IMG/VR virus record: IMGVR_UViG_3300025810_000038 | Location: 1-32,642 of that record | DNA length: 32,642 nt | Reading direction: 5' to 3' (one strand) | From: a virus | Translations under genes and position numbers: made by a program | The notes under the pieces: generated by a model | What the model was told of the DNA's origin: nothing | The model's input: the letters and a program-made list of their open reading frames with translations, nothing else | Database searches by the model: none | Shown here: positions 7,419-13,625 of the stretch, piece by piece | How the letters are laid out: every line of letters begins with the position of its first letter | Position numbering within the stretch: the stretch's first letter is position 1

Positions 7419-7887
7419 ACAGCGTTTCTGATTCTGAGTAATAATCATCGGGCGCCATGTAAACCCATGGCTCAAGTATTGCGTTGTGGTATGAGAATCC
7501 TTCACGGTCTAAGCCAGTAACTAAGACTGGTTTCTTCTCACGTCTGTACCATTCGGGATGTCCTTCGAGCATGTCCAATCGGTTGAGCGTAGGTTCATCC
7601 ACCAGATACACCTCTACCTTGACACGCTTACCCGTGCCCTTCATGTCTACGAGGAAGGGTAGTCCAGATCCACGTACCACGAGCGGGTACTCATCCTCTG
7701 TATAGCCCTCGCCTACGAACACAGAGTCTGCTAATAGCATGTGATTACCGTACCCTCTCTTGAGTGTACCATAAACAGCGACTAAAATATCGTGCAGTTC
7801 TTCGCTATTATTTCCTCGTACCAGAAATCGACGTCTATCTTCTGCGTACTGCTGAAGACTGTTGTCCCTTTTCTCTTTAGTATCCAT
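7405..7887 (-). CDS. Gamma-glutamylcyclotransferase (GGCT/AIG2-like)
   Basis: A 160-residue frame with the cyclotransferase fold from about residue 35. VAVYGTLKRGYGNHMLL (37-53) is the substrate-binding Y-G-T-L loop, and RLDMLEGHPEWYRR (103-116) holds the expected catalytic Glu108. These enzymes release 5-oxoproline from gamma-glutamyl amines or peptides. The amidoligase and class II amidotransferase genes lie in the same leftward block, a grouping described for amidoligase systems. The start is uncertain: the ATG at 7887 gives a 106-base overlap with the preceding gene, and the 34 residues before the fold do not look like part of the domain. A non-ATG start near 7785 is possible. Confidence 0.82.
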   Translation of the reverse strand: MDTKEKRDNSLQQYAEDRRRFLVRGNNSEELHDILVAVYGTLKRGYGNHMLLADSVFVGEGYTEDEYPLVVRGSGLPFLVDMKGTGKRVKVEVYLVDEPTLNRLDMLEGHPEWYRREKKPVLVTGLDREGFSYHNAILEPWVYMAPDDYYSESETLYEEY

Positions 7888-8006
7888 CGTTTCTTGCGTT
7901 TATTAAATTGAATTGAGTAGTTGGTCTTTACCTGGACTGGTGGTTTACCACTCCACGGTCTGTTACTTCCGTAGGGTATGCGTTCTTCTCCTCGTTTGTG
8001 TGCCAT
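7782..8006 (-). CDS. Small basic hypothetical protein
   Basis: A 74-residue basic protein (MAHKRGEERIPYGSNRPWSG at the start; FNKRKKRWILKRKGTTV in the middle). I chose the ATG at 8004-8006 because a 20-base leader directly upstream is identical to that of the next gene at 8244. An in-frame extension to 8108 exists but would read through that leader. No family was recognised. It overlaps the cyclotransferase frame by 106 bases and the upstream gene by 44. Confidence 0.6.
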   Translation of the reverse strand: MAHKRGEERIPYGSNRPWSGKPPVQVKTNYSIQFNKRKKRWILKRKGTTVFSSTQKIDVDFWYEEIIAKNCTIF

Positions 8007-8244
8007 TCTCTTTGGTGTTAAAGGTTTCGTTGTAGTATTGTTCTCCGAACTTTTCTTGACCAATGTAAAAAGGGTCAAATGCTGCGACAGCATCGTCATA
8101 GATTCCACACATTACCTCTTTCTCTTTCTCAAGTAGTGATTCTGCTAACTCCACTATCTGTTCAAGCCACATAAATGGTTGCACATCTTCATCTTCTTGT
8201 CTCTTTCTGATTACAGAAATCAACTCTTGCATTGGTGTTTTCAT
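7963..8244 (-). CDS. Small helical protein ending in a YYNETF-type motif
   Basis: A 93-residue protein with two helical stretches (MQELISVIRKRQEDEDVQPF and LEQIVELAESLLEKEKEVM), followed by FGEQYYNETFN near residues 67-76. Short proteins of this general form are common in Bacteroidetes phages, where I know no function for them. The start ATG at 8242-8244 follows the 20-base leader repeated upstream of the next gene. The last 15 or so residues are read through the leader and start of the downstream gene and may have no role of their own. Confidence 0.6.
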   Translation of the reverse strand: MKTPMQELISVIRKRQEDEDVQPFMWLEQIVELAESLLEKEKEVMCGIYDDAVAAFDPFYIGQEKFGEQYYNETFNTKENGTQTRRRTHTLRK

Positions 8245-8265
8245 TTCTCTTTGGTGTTAAAGGTT
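8007..8265 (-). repeat. Duplicated translation leader upstream of two consecutive genes
   Basis: Identical 20-base segments lie at 8007-8026 and 8246-8265. On the coding strand each reads AACCTTTAACACCAAAGAGA directly before an ATG (one base apart in the first case, one extra A in the second). There is no GGAGG-type Shine-Dalgarno. The conserved block probably acts in translation initiation or its control; a recent duplication of the gene start is also possible, but the coding parts after the ATG differ. A related TTAACACC sits 7 bases before the lipoprotein start at 24394. Confidence 0.6.
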
Positions 8266-8271
8266 AAATGT

Positions 8272-8330
8272 GGGGAGGGCTTCTCTTTCGAGAGGGGTTT
8301 TGCCAAACTGTTATTAATCACACCCTCCCC
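8272..8330. other. Long-range stem enclosing a small hairpin between genes
   Basis: GGGGAGGG at 8272-8279 pairs with CCCTCCCC at 8323-8330 (8 bp, all G-C except one A-T). Inside it, CTCT at 8283-8286 and AGAG at 8291-8294 close a TTCG tetraloop on the + strand, with further G-T pairs extending outward. The element fills the gap between the SSB-like gene (stop at 8342) and the leader of the gene at 8244. No T-run follows on the leftward strand, so it is not a standard terminator; it may stabilise or regulate the transcript. Confidence 0.5.
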
Positions 8331-8341
8331 GACATTAAACT

Positions 8342-8620
8342 TTAGAACGGCAAGTCACTACTGCCTTGCGCTACCGTCTGGTTCGCTTGGCTGTTAGAGT
8401 ACTTCGTTCCATTGGCACGTGGATTAAACACAGACGTGAATGCTGTGCCGTCGGTCTTGATGATGAAGTCTACGTTCACATTACCTGCGCCCGTGAGATA
8501 CTTCTTCATCTCATCCAACTGTGCTTCTTTAAACGAGATAGAGTACTTGACAACACCGCTGTCAAACTCCTTGCGTTCGCCTACATATCCGATGTAGACA
8601 TCTTTCTTTTGCTGATCCAT
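8342..8620 (-). CDS. SSB-like protein with an acidic DLPF tip
   Basis: A 92-residue protein with a beta-rich body (KDVYIGYVGERKEF, GNVNVDFIIKTDGTAFTSVF), a Gln/Asn/Ser linker (SNSQANQTVAQG) and the last residues SSDLPF. The linker plus an Asp-Leu-Pro-Phe end is the hallmark of bacterial SSB tails, which recruit replication and repair proteins. The body is shorter than a usual SSB (about 110-residue OB fold), and I do not see the standard SSB aromatic pattern, so it may be a divergent single-strand binder. It sits directly downstream of the exonuclease and annealing genes, which supports a role on single-stranded DNA. Confidence 0.68.
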   Translation of the reverse strand: MDQQKKDVYIGYVGERKEFDSGVVKYSISFKEAQLDEMKKYLTGAGNVNVDFIIKTDGTAFTSVFNPRANGTKYSNSQANQTVAQGSSDLPF

Positions 8621-8630
8621 AGCAATCGAA

Positions 8631-9410
8631 TTAAATTTCCCCTTGGATAAAGAACGTAGAGGATGGCTTGTCCTGTTGATAGTGCTCCTTGATTATATTC
8701 AAGGCACGAGCCACCTTACGCTTGCCGGAGTCAAGGGTTTCCTCCGATGCTTTGTATACTGCTGGTAGGTATGGGTATGCTTTCTCTTGCACTACCCAAT
8801 AGAAATCTTGGATACCAAACGCATGCGTATATAAGAAGGCCTGGATGTCATACCCAAAGAAACGTACGTCTCTTGTAAAGCCCTTAACACTACGTGATGA
8901 TTTGCTGTCGGCTATGAAGCCTTCTCCAAGACAGTCTAAGAAACCACGGAAGGGGATTACCTCTCCGCCGATGTCAAGTTTCTGGTGAAACTCAACCTGG
9001 TAATCCCCATCCAGGTATATGCTCAGAACTTTTGAGTCGTCCAAGCGAGTAATCATGTCGATGCATTGCTGATAATCTTCAATACCTAAGACGGTCTTGC
9101 CTTCAGCCAATGCTTCTTGTTCTTTCTTCCACTCCTTGTACGCCTTAGTAACACGTGGGTTCTTCCCTCCCAGATCCTGTATAATCTGCGTGTCATCCAT
9201 GACGAAGAACGTGGAGTCAAACTCATGCGGCGTGAAGAGAAGGCAATCGTAGGCACTACCAAATGTGAGTGCCTCCGATTCCTTACGCAACTTGCCTTGC
9301 ATGTATAATTCAAACAGCGCTATGTCTTGTAGCGCGTACTTTATAGATGAGTACGATAGGTATTGCTTACCCGTTCTCTCTACTAAAGATTCAAACCATC
9401 CATTAGTCAT
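8631..9410 (-). CDS. RecE-like PD-(D/E)XK exonuclease
   Basis: A 259-residue protein like the nuclease domain of exodeoxyribonuclease VIII (RecE) and related YqaJ-type enzymes, which resect double-stranded ends. LTFGSAYDCLLFTPHEFDS (about residues 48-66) matches the family's G-x-x-x-D/H segment. The core reads VIPFRGFLDCLGEGFIADSKSS (156-177), with D164 and the D-x-K site at D173 and K175, followed by YDIQAFLYTHAFG with the helical Gln. It overlaps the ERF-like gene upstream by 4 bases. An exonuclease with a single-strand annealing protein is the usual phage recombination pair. Confidence 0.85.
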   Translation of the reverse strand: MTNGWFESLVERTGKQYLSYSSIKYALQDIALFELYMQGKLRKESEALTFGSAYDCLLFTPHEFDSTFFVMDDTQIIQDLGGKNPRVTKAYKEWKKEQEALAEGKTVLGIEDYQQCIDMITRLDDSKVLSIYLDGDYQVEFHQKLDIGGEVIPFRGFLDCLGEGFIADSKSSRSVKGFTRDVRFFGYDIQAFLYTHAFGIQDFYWVVQEKAYPYLPAVYKASEETLDSGKRKVARALNIIKEHYQQDKPSSTFFIQGEI

Positions 9411-9940
9411 ACTAACTTATCGAGTTTGGTTTGCTGTGCTTTAGTAAGAGTGTCTCCGTACTTGTCTTTAATCTGAGTCAATCGAGTTGCACGCTCGGGC
9501 TTGTTCTTGCCGTCCTTGATGTAGGTAACAGCGCTCGCATAGATTTCGTTGTTGCTTTTCGCAGGTGCAGCAGGTGCATCTTGCTTCTTGATAGCCATGT
9601 CAACTTCATCTGCTGTTGCGATAGAGGTTTCGATACCAATACCCAGAAACCCAAGCGCACGACCTACGGCTGAGGTCTCGCAGTTCTCTACGTATGATGT
9701 TTGATTGATGCGTGAAGAAGACTTGTCTTCCTGGGCCATGCCTTCTGCAACCACGGCTCCGTCCGCATTCCTAATGGTTGCCTGCACTACGCATGAGTCT
9801 GCGTCCAGGTGTAGCATTTGAGTTGTAAGTCCGTAGCCTTTGAACTCGGACAGTGTGCGGAATGCAATCACACGTTGGTTAACCTCAACGTATTGCTTTC
9901 CTTTGATGTTCGTTGTCTTGAACTGATAAGTATTACTCAT
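9407..9940 (-). CDS. ERF-like single-strand annealing protein
   Basis: A 177-residue protein expected to pair complementary single strands made by the neighbouring exonuclease. It contains GKQYVEVNQRVIAFR near the start and the strongly conserved SYVENCETSAVGRALGFLG with following GIETSIATADEV (about residues 80-113), typical of phage ERF/Rad52-like recombination proteins. The Ala/Pro/Lys linker near 118-126 and a helical C-terminal domain follow. A TAnnTTTG box lies 30 bases upstream, so this may be the first gene of a transcript that also carries the nuclease and SSB-like genes. Confidence 0.8.
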   Translation of the reverse strand: MSNTYQFKTTNIKGKQYVEVNQRVIAFRTLSEFKGYGLTTQMLHLDADSCVVQATIRNADGAVVAEGMAQEDKSSSRINQTSYVENCETSAVGRALGFLGIGIETSIATADEVDMAIKKQDAPAAPAKSNNEIYASAVTYIKDGKNKPERATRLTQIKDKYGDTLTKAQQTKLDKLV

Positions 9941-9969
9941 ACTATTTGATTTATTGAATTAAAGTTTTT

Positions 9970-10000
9970 CAAATCTAACTAATCCTCATTTAATTCACAA
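9970..10000 (-). promoter_or_regulatory. Bacteroidetes-type promoter before the annealing-protein gene
   Basis: On the leftward strand TAGATTTG (9977-9970) fits the TAnnTTTG -7 consensus, and a TTG at 10000-9998 lies 20 bases upstream, within the usual spacing for the -33 element. The start codon of the ERF-like gene is at 9940. The element overlaps the end of the small gene at 9979-10077. Confidence 0.6.
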
Positions 10001-10077
10001 GGATTGTCGTGTATTTTTTCCAACGCCTCTGCCAGTCTGCGATCGTCGGCCATGTACACGTTGTTAATTTTCCTCAT
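9979..10077 (-). CDS. Tiny hypothetical protein
   Basis: A 32-residue frame beginning MRKINNVYMADDRRLAEALE and ending CELNED. Its ATG (10075-10077) overlaps the final codons of the helix-turn-helix gene, a spacing like that of its neighbours. It is highly charged and helical. An internal Met at position 9 is another possible start. No function is proposed. Confidence 0.45.
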   Translation of the reverse strand: MRKINNVYMADDRRLAEALEKIHDNPCELNED

Positions 10078-10282
10078 CCATTCCAGGAATTGACTCTTTC
10101 TTTCCATTGTCTTTAGGTTTTTTCCACTTGATGTCCCACTCATTGATGTATCGGAATACGGTACGGTCGGTCACGCCCAGGTGTTGGGATGCGACCTTAA
10201 CGCTCTGGTACTTTCGTAACGCATAGGTCACGAGTATCTTCCAATTGTACTCAATGTTTAGGTTTTCTTTCTGTTTCTCCAT
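10064..10282 (-). CDS. Helix-turn-helix DNA-binding protein
   Basis: A 72-residue protein with a Fis/resolvase-type helix-turn-helix: YQSVKVASQHLGVTDRTVFR (about residues 25-44), followed by a basic stretch (KWKKPKDNGKKE). The pattern A-S-x-x-L-G-V-x-x-R-T-V-x-R-Y is typical of DNA-reading helices. It may be a phage transcription regulator. Its target is unknown; spaced TTTAACA heptamers elsewhere in the window are one candidate. Its ATG overlaps the end of the 47-residue gene upstream. Confidence 0.72.
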   Translation of the reverse strand: MEKQKENLNIEYNWKILVTYALRKYQSVKVASQHLGVTDRTVFRYINEWDIKWKKPKDNGKKESIPGMDEEN

Positions 10283-10401
10283 CTCGCATACATTTTAGAG
10301 GCCCACGCCTTTCGTTGACGTGGGTTCCTGTACATACTGCGCAGTCTCGCCATGGCGATGCGCATGAACTGTTCCATAGTTTTAGTCTCGTTCGATTCCA
10401 T
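10258..10401 (-). CDS. Small basic hypothetical protein
   Basis: A 47-residue frame from ATG at 10399-10401, reading MESNETKTMEQFMRIAMARL and continuing into an Arg/Lys-rich C-terminus (YARWRNRKKT). The strong positive charge suggests nucleic-acid binding. It overlaps the helix-turn-helix gene by 25 bases. Short but placed exactly in the chain of overlapping genes. Confidence 0.5.
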   Translation of the reverse strand: MESNETKTMEQFMRIAMARLRSMYRNPRQRKAWASKMYARWRNRKKT

Positions 10402-10444
10402 ACTCATCCAAGTCTCTGTTACACAAGTCAATCATGTCCATCAT
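10382..10444 (-). CDS. Possible 20-residue peptide
   Basis: A frame reading MMDMIDLCNRDLDEYGIERD from tandem ATGs at 10439-10444. It overlaps the end of the small membrane protein gene upstream and the start of the basic gene downstream. The length is too small to judge; I list it because the chain of overlaps continues through it and the leader before it is purine-rich (CCAAAAGAAAAG). Confidence 0.25.
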   Translation of the reverse strand: MMDMIDLCNRDLDEYGIERD

Positions 10445-10523
10445 CTTTTCTTTTGGGTAGTAACATGATGAGTAACGCAAGCGTCCACATCAATATCACT
10501 ACCATTATTGGGAAACTAATCAT
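10428..10523 (-). CDS. Small single-pass membrane protein
   Basis: A 31-residue protein: one hydrophobic segment (MISFPIMVVILMWTLALLIM and two more Leu) followed by a charged tail PKRKDDGHD. Its ATG overlaps the stop of the zinc-ribbon gene (ATGA). Short membrane proteins in early phage operons sometimes act on host envelope enzymes; no specific role is visible. Confidence 0.5.
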   Translation of the reverse strand: MISFPIMVVILMWTLALLIMLLPKRKDDGHD

Positions 10524-10705
10524 CTCTTACTACGTGTATAGGTTAGCCAATCTTCTTTCTCAACACCTTCATCACAGGTGTTACACCATAGGGCTGTCCA
10601 ATTGAAGTGCCCTACATTCCTTTCCGTGTTACACGTCGGGCAGAATATCTGTCTCTGCCCCTCACGTGGTGCACGAGTACGTCTGTTTACATTTTTGAGT
10701 TCCAT
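10520..10705 (-). CDS. Small zinc-ribbon protein
   Basis: A 61-residue protein with two CxxC knuckles, FCPTCNTERN (about residues 21-30) and LWCNTCDEG (39-47), the spacing of a zinc ribbon, preceded by a basic N-terminus (MELKNVNRRTRAPREGQRQI). Such proteins bind nucleic acid or protein partners. It overlaps the small membrane protein gene by 4 bases and lies next to the gene at 10707. Confidence 0.65.
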   Translation of the reverse strand: MELKNVNRRTRAPREGQRQIFCPTCNTERNVGHFNWTALWCNTCDEGVEKEDWLTYTRSKR

Positions 10706-10706
10706 A

Positions 10707-10892
10707 CTACATCTTTATTAACCGTAATCTTCTCTGGTATTTACGTATCAACATCGCTGAGTTTACCAACTGATGTTGCAGTTCATCCGTCCATCCGAAC
10801 CTACTCGCATGGATCGTGAGGTTTACCTGGTCAAGCATGAGCATGTCCAGGTACGCCTCGGTCCGTTTGATGTGCTTGTACTTCCGTGTCAT
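10707..10892 (-). CDS. Hypothetical helical protein
   Basis: A 61-residue basic helical protein (MTRKYKHIKRTEAYLDMLML at the start, RKYQRRLRLIKM at the end). No family was recognised. Its ATG overlaps the stop of the membrane protein gene upstream (10889-10891). Confidence 0.5.
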   Translation of the reverse strand: MTRKYKHIKRTEAYLDMLMLDQVNLTIHASRFGWTDELQHQLVNSAMLIRKYQRRLRLIKM

Positions 10893-11029
10893 GAGAAAAG
10901 ACTTTGGAGTCCCTTGATTATCACGTAGAAGAACGTGAAGATAGGGCCGTACAAAAACACATAGGCAAGCACCTCCACTAACAGCGAAGGTTTCTTGCGG
11001 GGTTGAAATTCTTTGGGTGTCTTAGGCAT
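10889..11029 (-). CDS. Small membrane protein
   Basis: A 46-residue protein with a basic, Pro-containing N-terminus (MPKTPKEFQPRKKPS) and one hydrophobic helix (VLAYVFLYGPIFTFFYVII). It overlaps the C5-methyltransferase gene upstream by 8 bases and the next gene by 4. Function unknown. Confidence 0.55.
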   Translation of the reverse strand: MPKTPKEFQPRKKPSLLVEVLAYVFLYGPIFTFFYVIIKGLQSLFS

Positions 11030-11645
11030 AAGCAGTTGCATTTAAAATTTCTAAACATAATTCATGAGGAATCTTACTCCTCTCGTGGTTGTTGGCACGA
11101 CCTTGCGTGCCTGTCCTGGATCCACGTGGTGCAGGTTCGTGGCACGGAGCACCGTTCTTACACATTGGACGAGGGTTCCAGCGTAGGTCGTTCGTCCATA
11201 TGTCGGTCGGCTTCATACGGGTGTCTCCGTACTGGCAGTACGTAACCGTATGTCTCACAGGGTGGCGACGCATGAAGTCCATCTTGCGTAGCATACCACG
11301 TGGGTTCTCAATGTAGTACACAAGGTCGGGATTCTTTTCGGTAAAGTAATCTATAATCTCATGCACCTTAGTAATCATCAAGTCAGACTTCTTAGCGAAC
11401 TCTGTCTTGGGTTCTTGTCCGTTGCGATGATGACTGATAGCGGCTATACTGTACGTTGTACATGGGGGTGACGCCCAGATCACATCGGGTATCATCATGA
11501 CCTCACGTACATCCAGGTCCAGGATGTCAACCACGTAATCAATACCACCGAACTGAGTGATGTCACTTGAGAATACACGCATCCCAAGTTCCTCTGCGGC
11601 TTTACCCACTGAGCGTGAGCCCGCAAATAATTCTAACACATTCAT
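11022..11645 (-). CDS. DNA (cytosine-5)-methyltransferase
   Basis: A 207-residue protein that should methylate cytosine at C5. MNVLELFAGSRSVGKAAEEL is motif I (SAM binding), WASPPCTTYS (about residues 58-67) is motif IV with the catalytic Cys after Pro-Pro, and YYIENPRGML (about 110-119) is motif VI with the ENP form. The chain is much shorter than typical enzymes (300-400), so the target-recognition domain is minimal or absent; short versions like this occur in phages. It may protect phage DNA from restriction. No matching endonuclease gene is evident beside it. Confidence 0.82.
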   Translation of the reverse strand: MNVLELFAGSRSVGKAAEELGMRVFSSDITQFGGIDYVVDILDLDVREVMMIPDVIWASPPCTTYSIAAISHHRNGQEPKTEFAKKSDLMITKVHEIIDYFTEKNPDLVYYIENPRGMLRKMDFMRRHPVRHTVTYCQYGDTRMKPTDIWTNDLRWNPRPMCKNGAPCHEPAPRGSRTGTQGRANNHERSKIPHELCLEILNATAYA

Positions 11646-11950
11646 CGGTATTGAATTTTGTGCACCTTGACAGTGCCTTCGTTAATCATAGCGAACACGC
11701 TATCCCAATCGCCAGCATCCATCGACCACTCAAGGTCATCCTTGTGGTGTGGTATTCCAAAGTTGCTGTACGCAAATCCACCGGTGTTGATATAGAAATC
11801 TCCATCGTCGTTCTTCTTCGCTATCCATCTGTACTTGTTATCGCACATCACGGATACTAAATCAATCTTGATTTGGTGTACTGAATCGTATGGACTTGGG
11901 TCCACTACGAATGTCGGCGGGTTGTCCCGCAGTAATTTATACAAACTCAT
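11642..11950 (-). CDS. Hypothetical protein
   Basis: A 102-residue protein rich in aromatic and acidic residues (MSLYKLLRDNPPTFVVDPSP at the start; YINTGGFAYSNFGIPHHKDD in the middle). I chose the ATG at 11948-11950, 17 bases after the stop of the small gene upstream; the longer frame to 12040 overlaps that gene. Overlaps the C5-methyltransferase gene by 4 bases. No family was recognised. Confidence 0.6.
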   Translation of the reverse strand: MSLYKLLRDNPPTFVVDPSPYDSVHQIKIDLVSVMCDNKYRWIAKKNDDGDFYINTGGFAYSNFGIPHHKDDLEWSMDAGDWDSVFAMINEGTVKVHKIQYR

Positions 11951-11966
11951 AGGCAAGTTATTAGAG

Positions 11967-12128
11967 TTATTGTTTCCAAAAGTCCATCGTATCTTCTTGT
12001 TCCACCTCGACTTTGTATAGGTGGGCAAGTGCTTCGTCAAGTTTTACACGAACGAAGGTGCTGTGTAGAAGTTGAGCAGTGTCCCTCGCATGTTCCACGA
12101 GGGCTACTGCCTTTTGTAACTCAGTCAT
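11967..12128 (-). CDS. Small helical hypothetical protein
   Basis: A 53-residue frame from ATG at 12126-12128, which overlaps the TAA of the upstream gene by one base (TAATG). The sequence is one or two amphipathic helices (MTELQKAVALVEHARDTAQL, then DEALAHLYKVEVEQ). Its overlap with the neighbour and helical pattern favour a real gene. Confidence 0.55.
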   Translation of the reverse strand: MTELQKAVALVEHARDTAQLLHSTFVRVKLDEALAHLYKVEVEQEDTMDFWKQ

Positions 12129-12685
12129 TACTCCCCACGTTTTTTGGTGAGACGGTCAAAGAAACTGAGCCGTTGGTTGATGTCGTCAGCCACCTCATCC
12201 GCAAGTGCCTGGGCTTTATCCGCCTGGGCTTGCATGAGTTCTTCGATGGGAACCTCAATTACTTCTGGCTCCTCTCCACGTGTGCGGAGCGTAAATGGTT
12301 CGTACTCATCCAACTGTACTACCTTGCGAATCGCCTCAGCCAATAGCGGGTCATCGTTTCCTTTCAAGAAGGAACGCAGTATGTCCTTCGCCTTACCTGC
12401 GTCAATCGTGCTGACCTCTACGCTGTCATACACAACGGGCGTCTGATCAACTACCACTCGGTTGGATACACGCTGGTCACTGGCTATCTCTATGATGTCA
12501 GTACCTGTGGGTAGTTTCTTGTTGCGACCACAAAATTCCACGAACAACTGCCGTGCATCATCAATGTCTTTTGCAAAGACAGTGAAGTAAGACAGTGTAG
12601 TTTGACCTAATGGTGCTACACGGTCTGTGCGTTGACTGCCCTCCCCTACATATGGGTTAGGCACAGTGATTGAGAATACTCTCAT
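12128..12685 (-). CDS. Hypothetical protein
   Basis: A 185-residue protein with an N-terminal beta-rich part (MRVFSITVPNPYVGEG, TTLSYFTVFAKDIDDA) and an acidic, Ala-rich helical C-terminus (EELMQAQADKAQALADEVAD). No enzyme motif was recognised. Its leader contains the 33-bp sequence that is repeated before the class II amidotransferase gene. Confidence 0.6.
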   Translation of the reverse strand: MRVFSITVPNPYVGEGSQRTDRVAPLGQTTLSYFTVFAKDIDDARQLFVEFCGRNKKLPTGTDIIEIASDQRVSNRVVVDQTPVVYDSVEVSTIDAGKAKDILRSFLKGNDDPLLAEAIRKVVQLDEYEPFTLRTRGEEPEVIEVPIEELMQAQADKAQALADEVADDINQRLSFFDRLTKKRGE

Positions 12686-12694
12686 AAGAATCGG

Positions 12695-12727
12695 TGTGCA
12701 GTGTTATCCTCTTGCACTCGTGAGTTT
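12695..12727 (-). repeat. 33-bp leader repeat, copy 1
   Basis: Matches 14753-14785 at 32 of 33 positions (A at 12700 against G at 14758). On the coding strand it contains CTCACGAGTGCAAGAGGATA and lies 10 bases before the ATG at 12685. It also codes the last residues (LTSARG) of the gene ending at 12704. The GAGG core may act as a ribosome-binding element. Confidence 0.7.
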
Positions 12728-12910
12728 ATCGTTAATTAAATCATCAAGGTCGGATAGCGCAAGTTCTACCTCATGGGATTCACTCTCGCCCAACTCTATC
12801 TCCATCATACACAGGTCAAAGATTCCGTGTATGTCATCCCGTAAGTCGGGGTGTTCTTTCAGTGCTGTCTTACAGCGCTCGATTAGTGTGTCAATCATAA
12901 TGTCATTCAT
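12704..12910 (-). CDS. Hypothetical acidic protein
   Basis: A 68-residue protein starting at ATG 12908-12910 (MNDIMIDTLIERCKTALKEH), acidic and helical (MMEIELGESESHEVELALSD). A TTG at 12964 would extend it by 18 residues directly against the upstream stop; I prefer the ATG. Its C-terminal residues are encoded by the 33-bp repeat, so either the tail was replaced when the leader was copied or this is the source copy. Confidence 0.55.
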   Translation of the reverse strand: MNDIMIDTLIERCKTALKEHPDLRDDIHGIFDLCMMEIELGESESHEVELALSDLDDLINDKLTSARG

Positions 12911-12965
12911 TACGTGCGTATATAAGTTCGGATTATCCGTGAACAATCCAAACTTGTTAAACAAA

Positions 12966-13241
12966 TTAGGTATTTGTACCTACTCCTTCATACTCATTTA
13001 TGAGTTGCTCAAGTGCTTCCTCATACTGCATCGACCCATGACTTACGTTAGGGAAGTAAGTCTTGTGAAAGTCTCGGTTCGTGTACTCGCTCAATACCAC
13101 GTCCATGTAGGTTCCCCCACCATGTCCGTCGTTCCATATACGTGCACCAGGAATGGTGGTCGTACATTCGTAACCCAATCCACGTCGGGTGTTAAAGTAA
13201 CGGACTCCCGTTACCCTTAATTCAATCTTGCTCATAGGCAT
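12966..13241 (-). CDS. Hypothetical protein
   Basis: A 91-residue protein with a beta-rich N-terminal part (KIELRVTGVRYFNTRRGLGY), a Gly/His-rich loop (WNDGHGGGTYMDVVLSEY) and an acidic C-terminal helix. No family was recognised. The start could be either of two Met codons (MPM). It follows the MGLDMYL-family gene by 6 bases. Confidence 0.55.
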   Translation of the reverse strand: MPMSKIELRVTGVRYFNTRRGLGYECTTTIPGARIWNDGHGGGTYMDVVLSEYTNRDFHKTYFPNVSHGSMQYEEALEQLINEYEGVGTNT

Positions 13242-13247
13242 TTGTAT

Positions 13248-13625
13248 TTAGTACCAAGCGAGGTAACTCACTCGGTCATTAGGTTTCCAATCATCTAACA
13301 CATCCCCTATAATAGTGAGTGTGTCTTGCACATCCTTGATGTACCACTCATCGTAGGTAGTGTCTCCCCAAAAGAACCCACTTGCTGTGGGCAACAGTTC
13401 TTCGGCGACCTTTGGTCCGCCTGCCAGTACCTTGATGCACCTATCTTGTAGGTCTATCAAGTCATTCTTACTCACTCGCACTGGCTCCATGTTGTCTTCG
13501 CCATCCTCCAGATCACGTGTGAAGTACGCGTGTATGGCATTGGCTTTGCGCCAATACCCTAAATCAACTGAGTCAACGTCCTCGTCCTTGCGAGGTGTAC
13601 GTTGCAAATACATATCTAATCCCAT
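13248..13625 (-). CDS. Conserved phage protein of the MGLDMYL type
   Basis: A 125-residue protein that begins MGLDMYLQRTP and contains LGYWRKANAIHAYFTRDLED (22-41), then LLPTASGFFWGDTTYDEWYI (78-97). This combination (MGLDMYL start, YWRKANAIH, GFFxGxxxYDexY) recurs in many phage and bacterial proteins of unknown function, so conservation is recognised but no activity can be assigned. It overlaps the next upstream gene by 10 bases. Confidence 0.7.
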   Translation of the reverse strand: MGLDMYLQRTPRKDEDVDSVDLGYWRKANAIHAYFTRDLEDGEDNMEPVRVSKNDLIDLQDRCIKVLAGGPKVAEELLPTASGFFWGDTTYDEWYIKDVQDTLTIIGDVLDDWKPNDRVSYLAWY

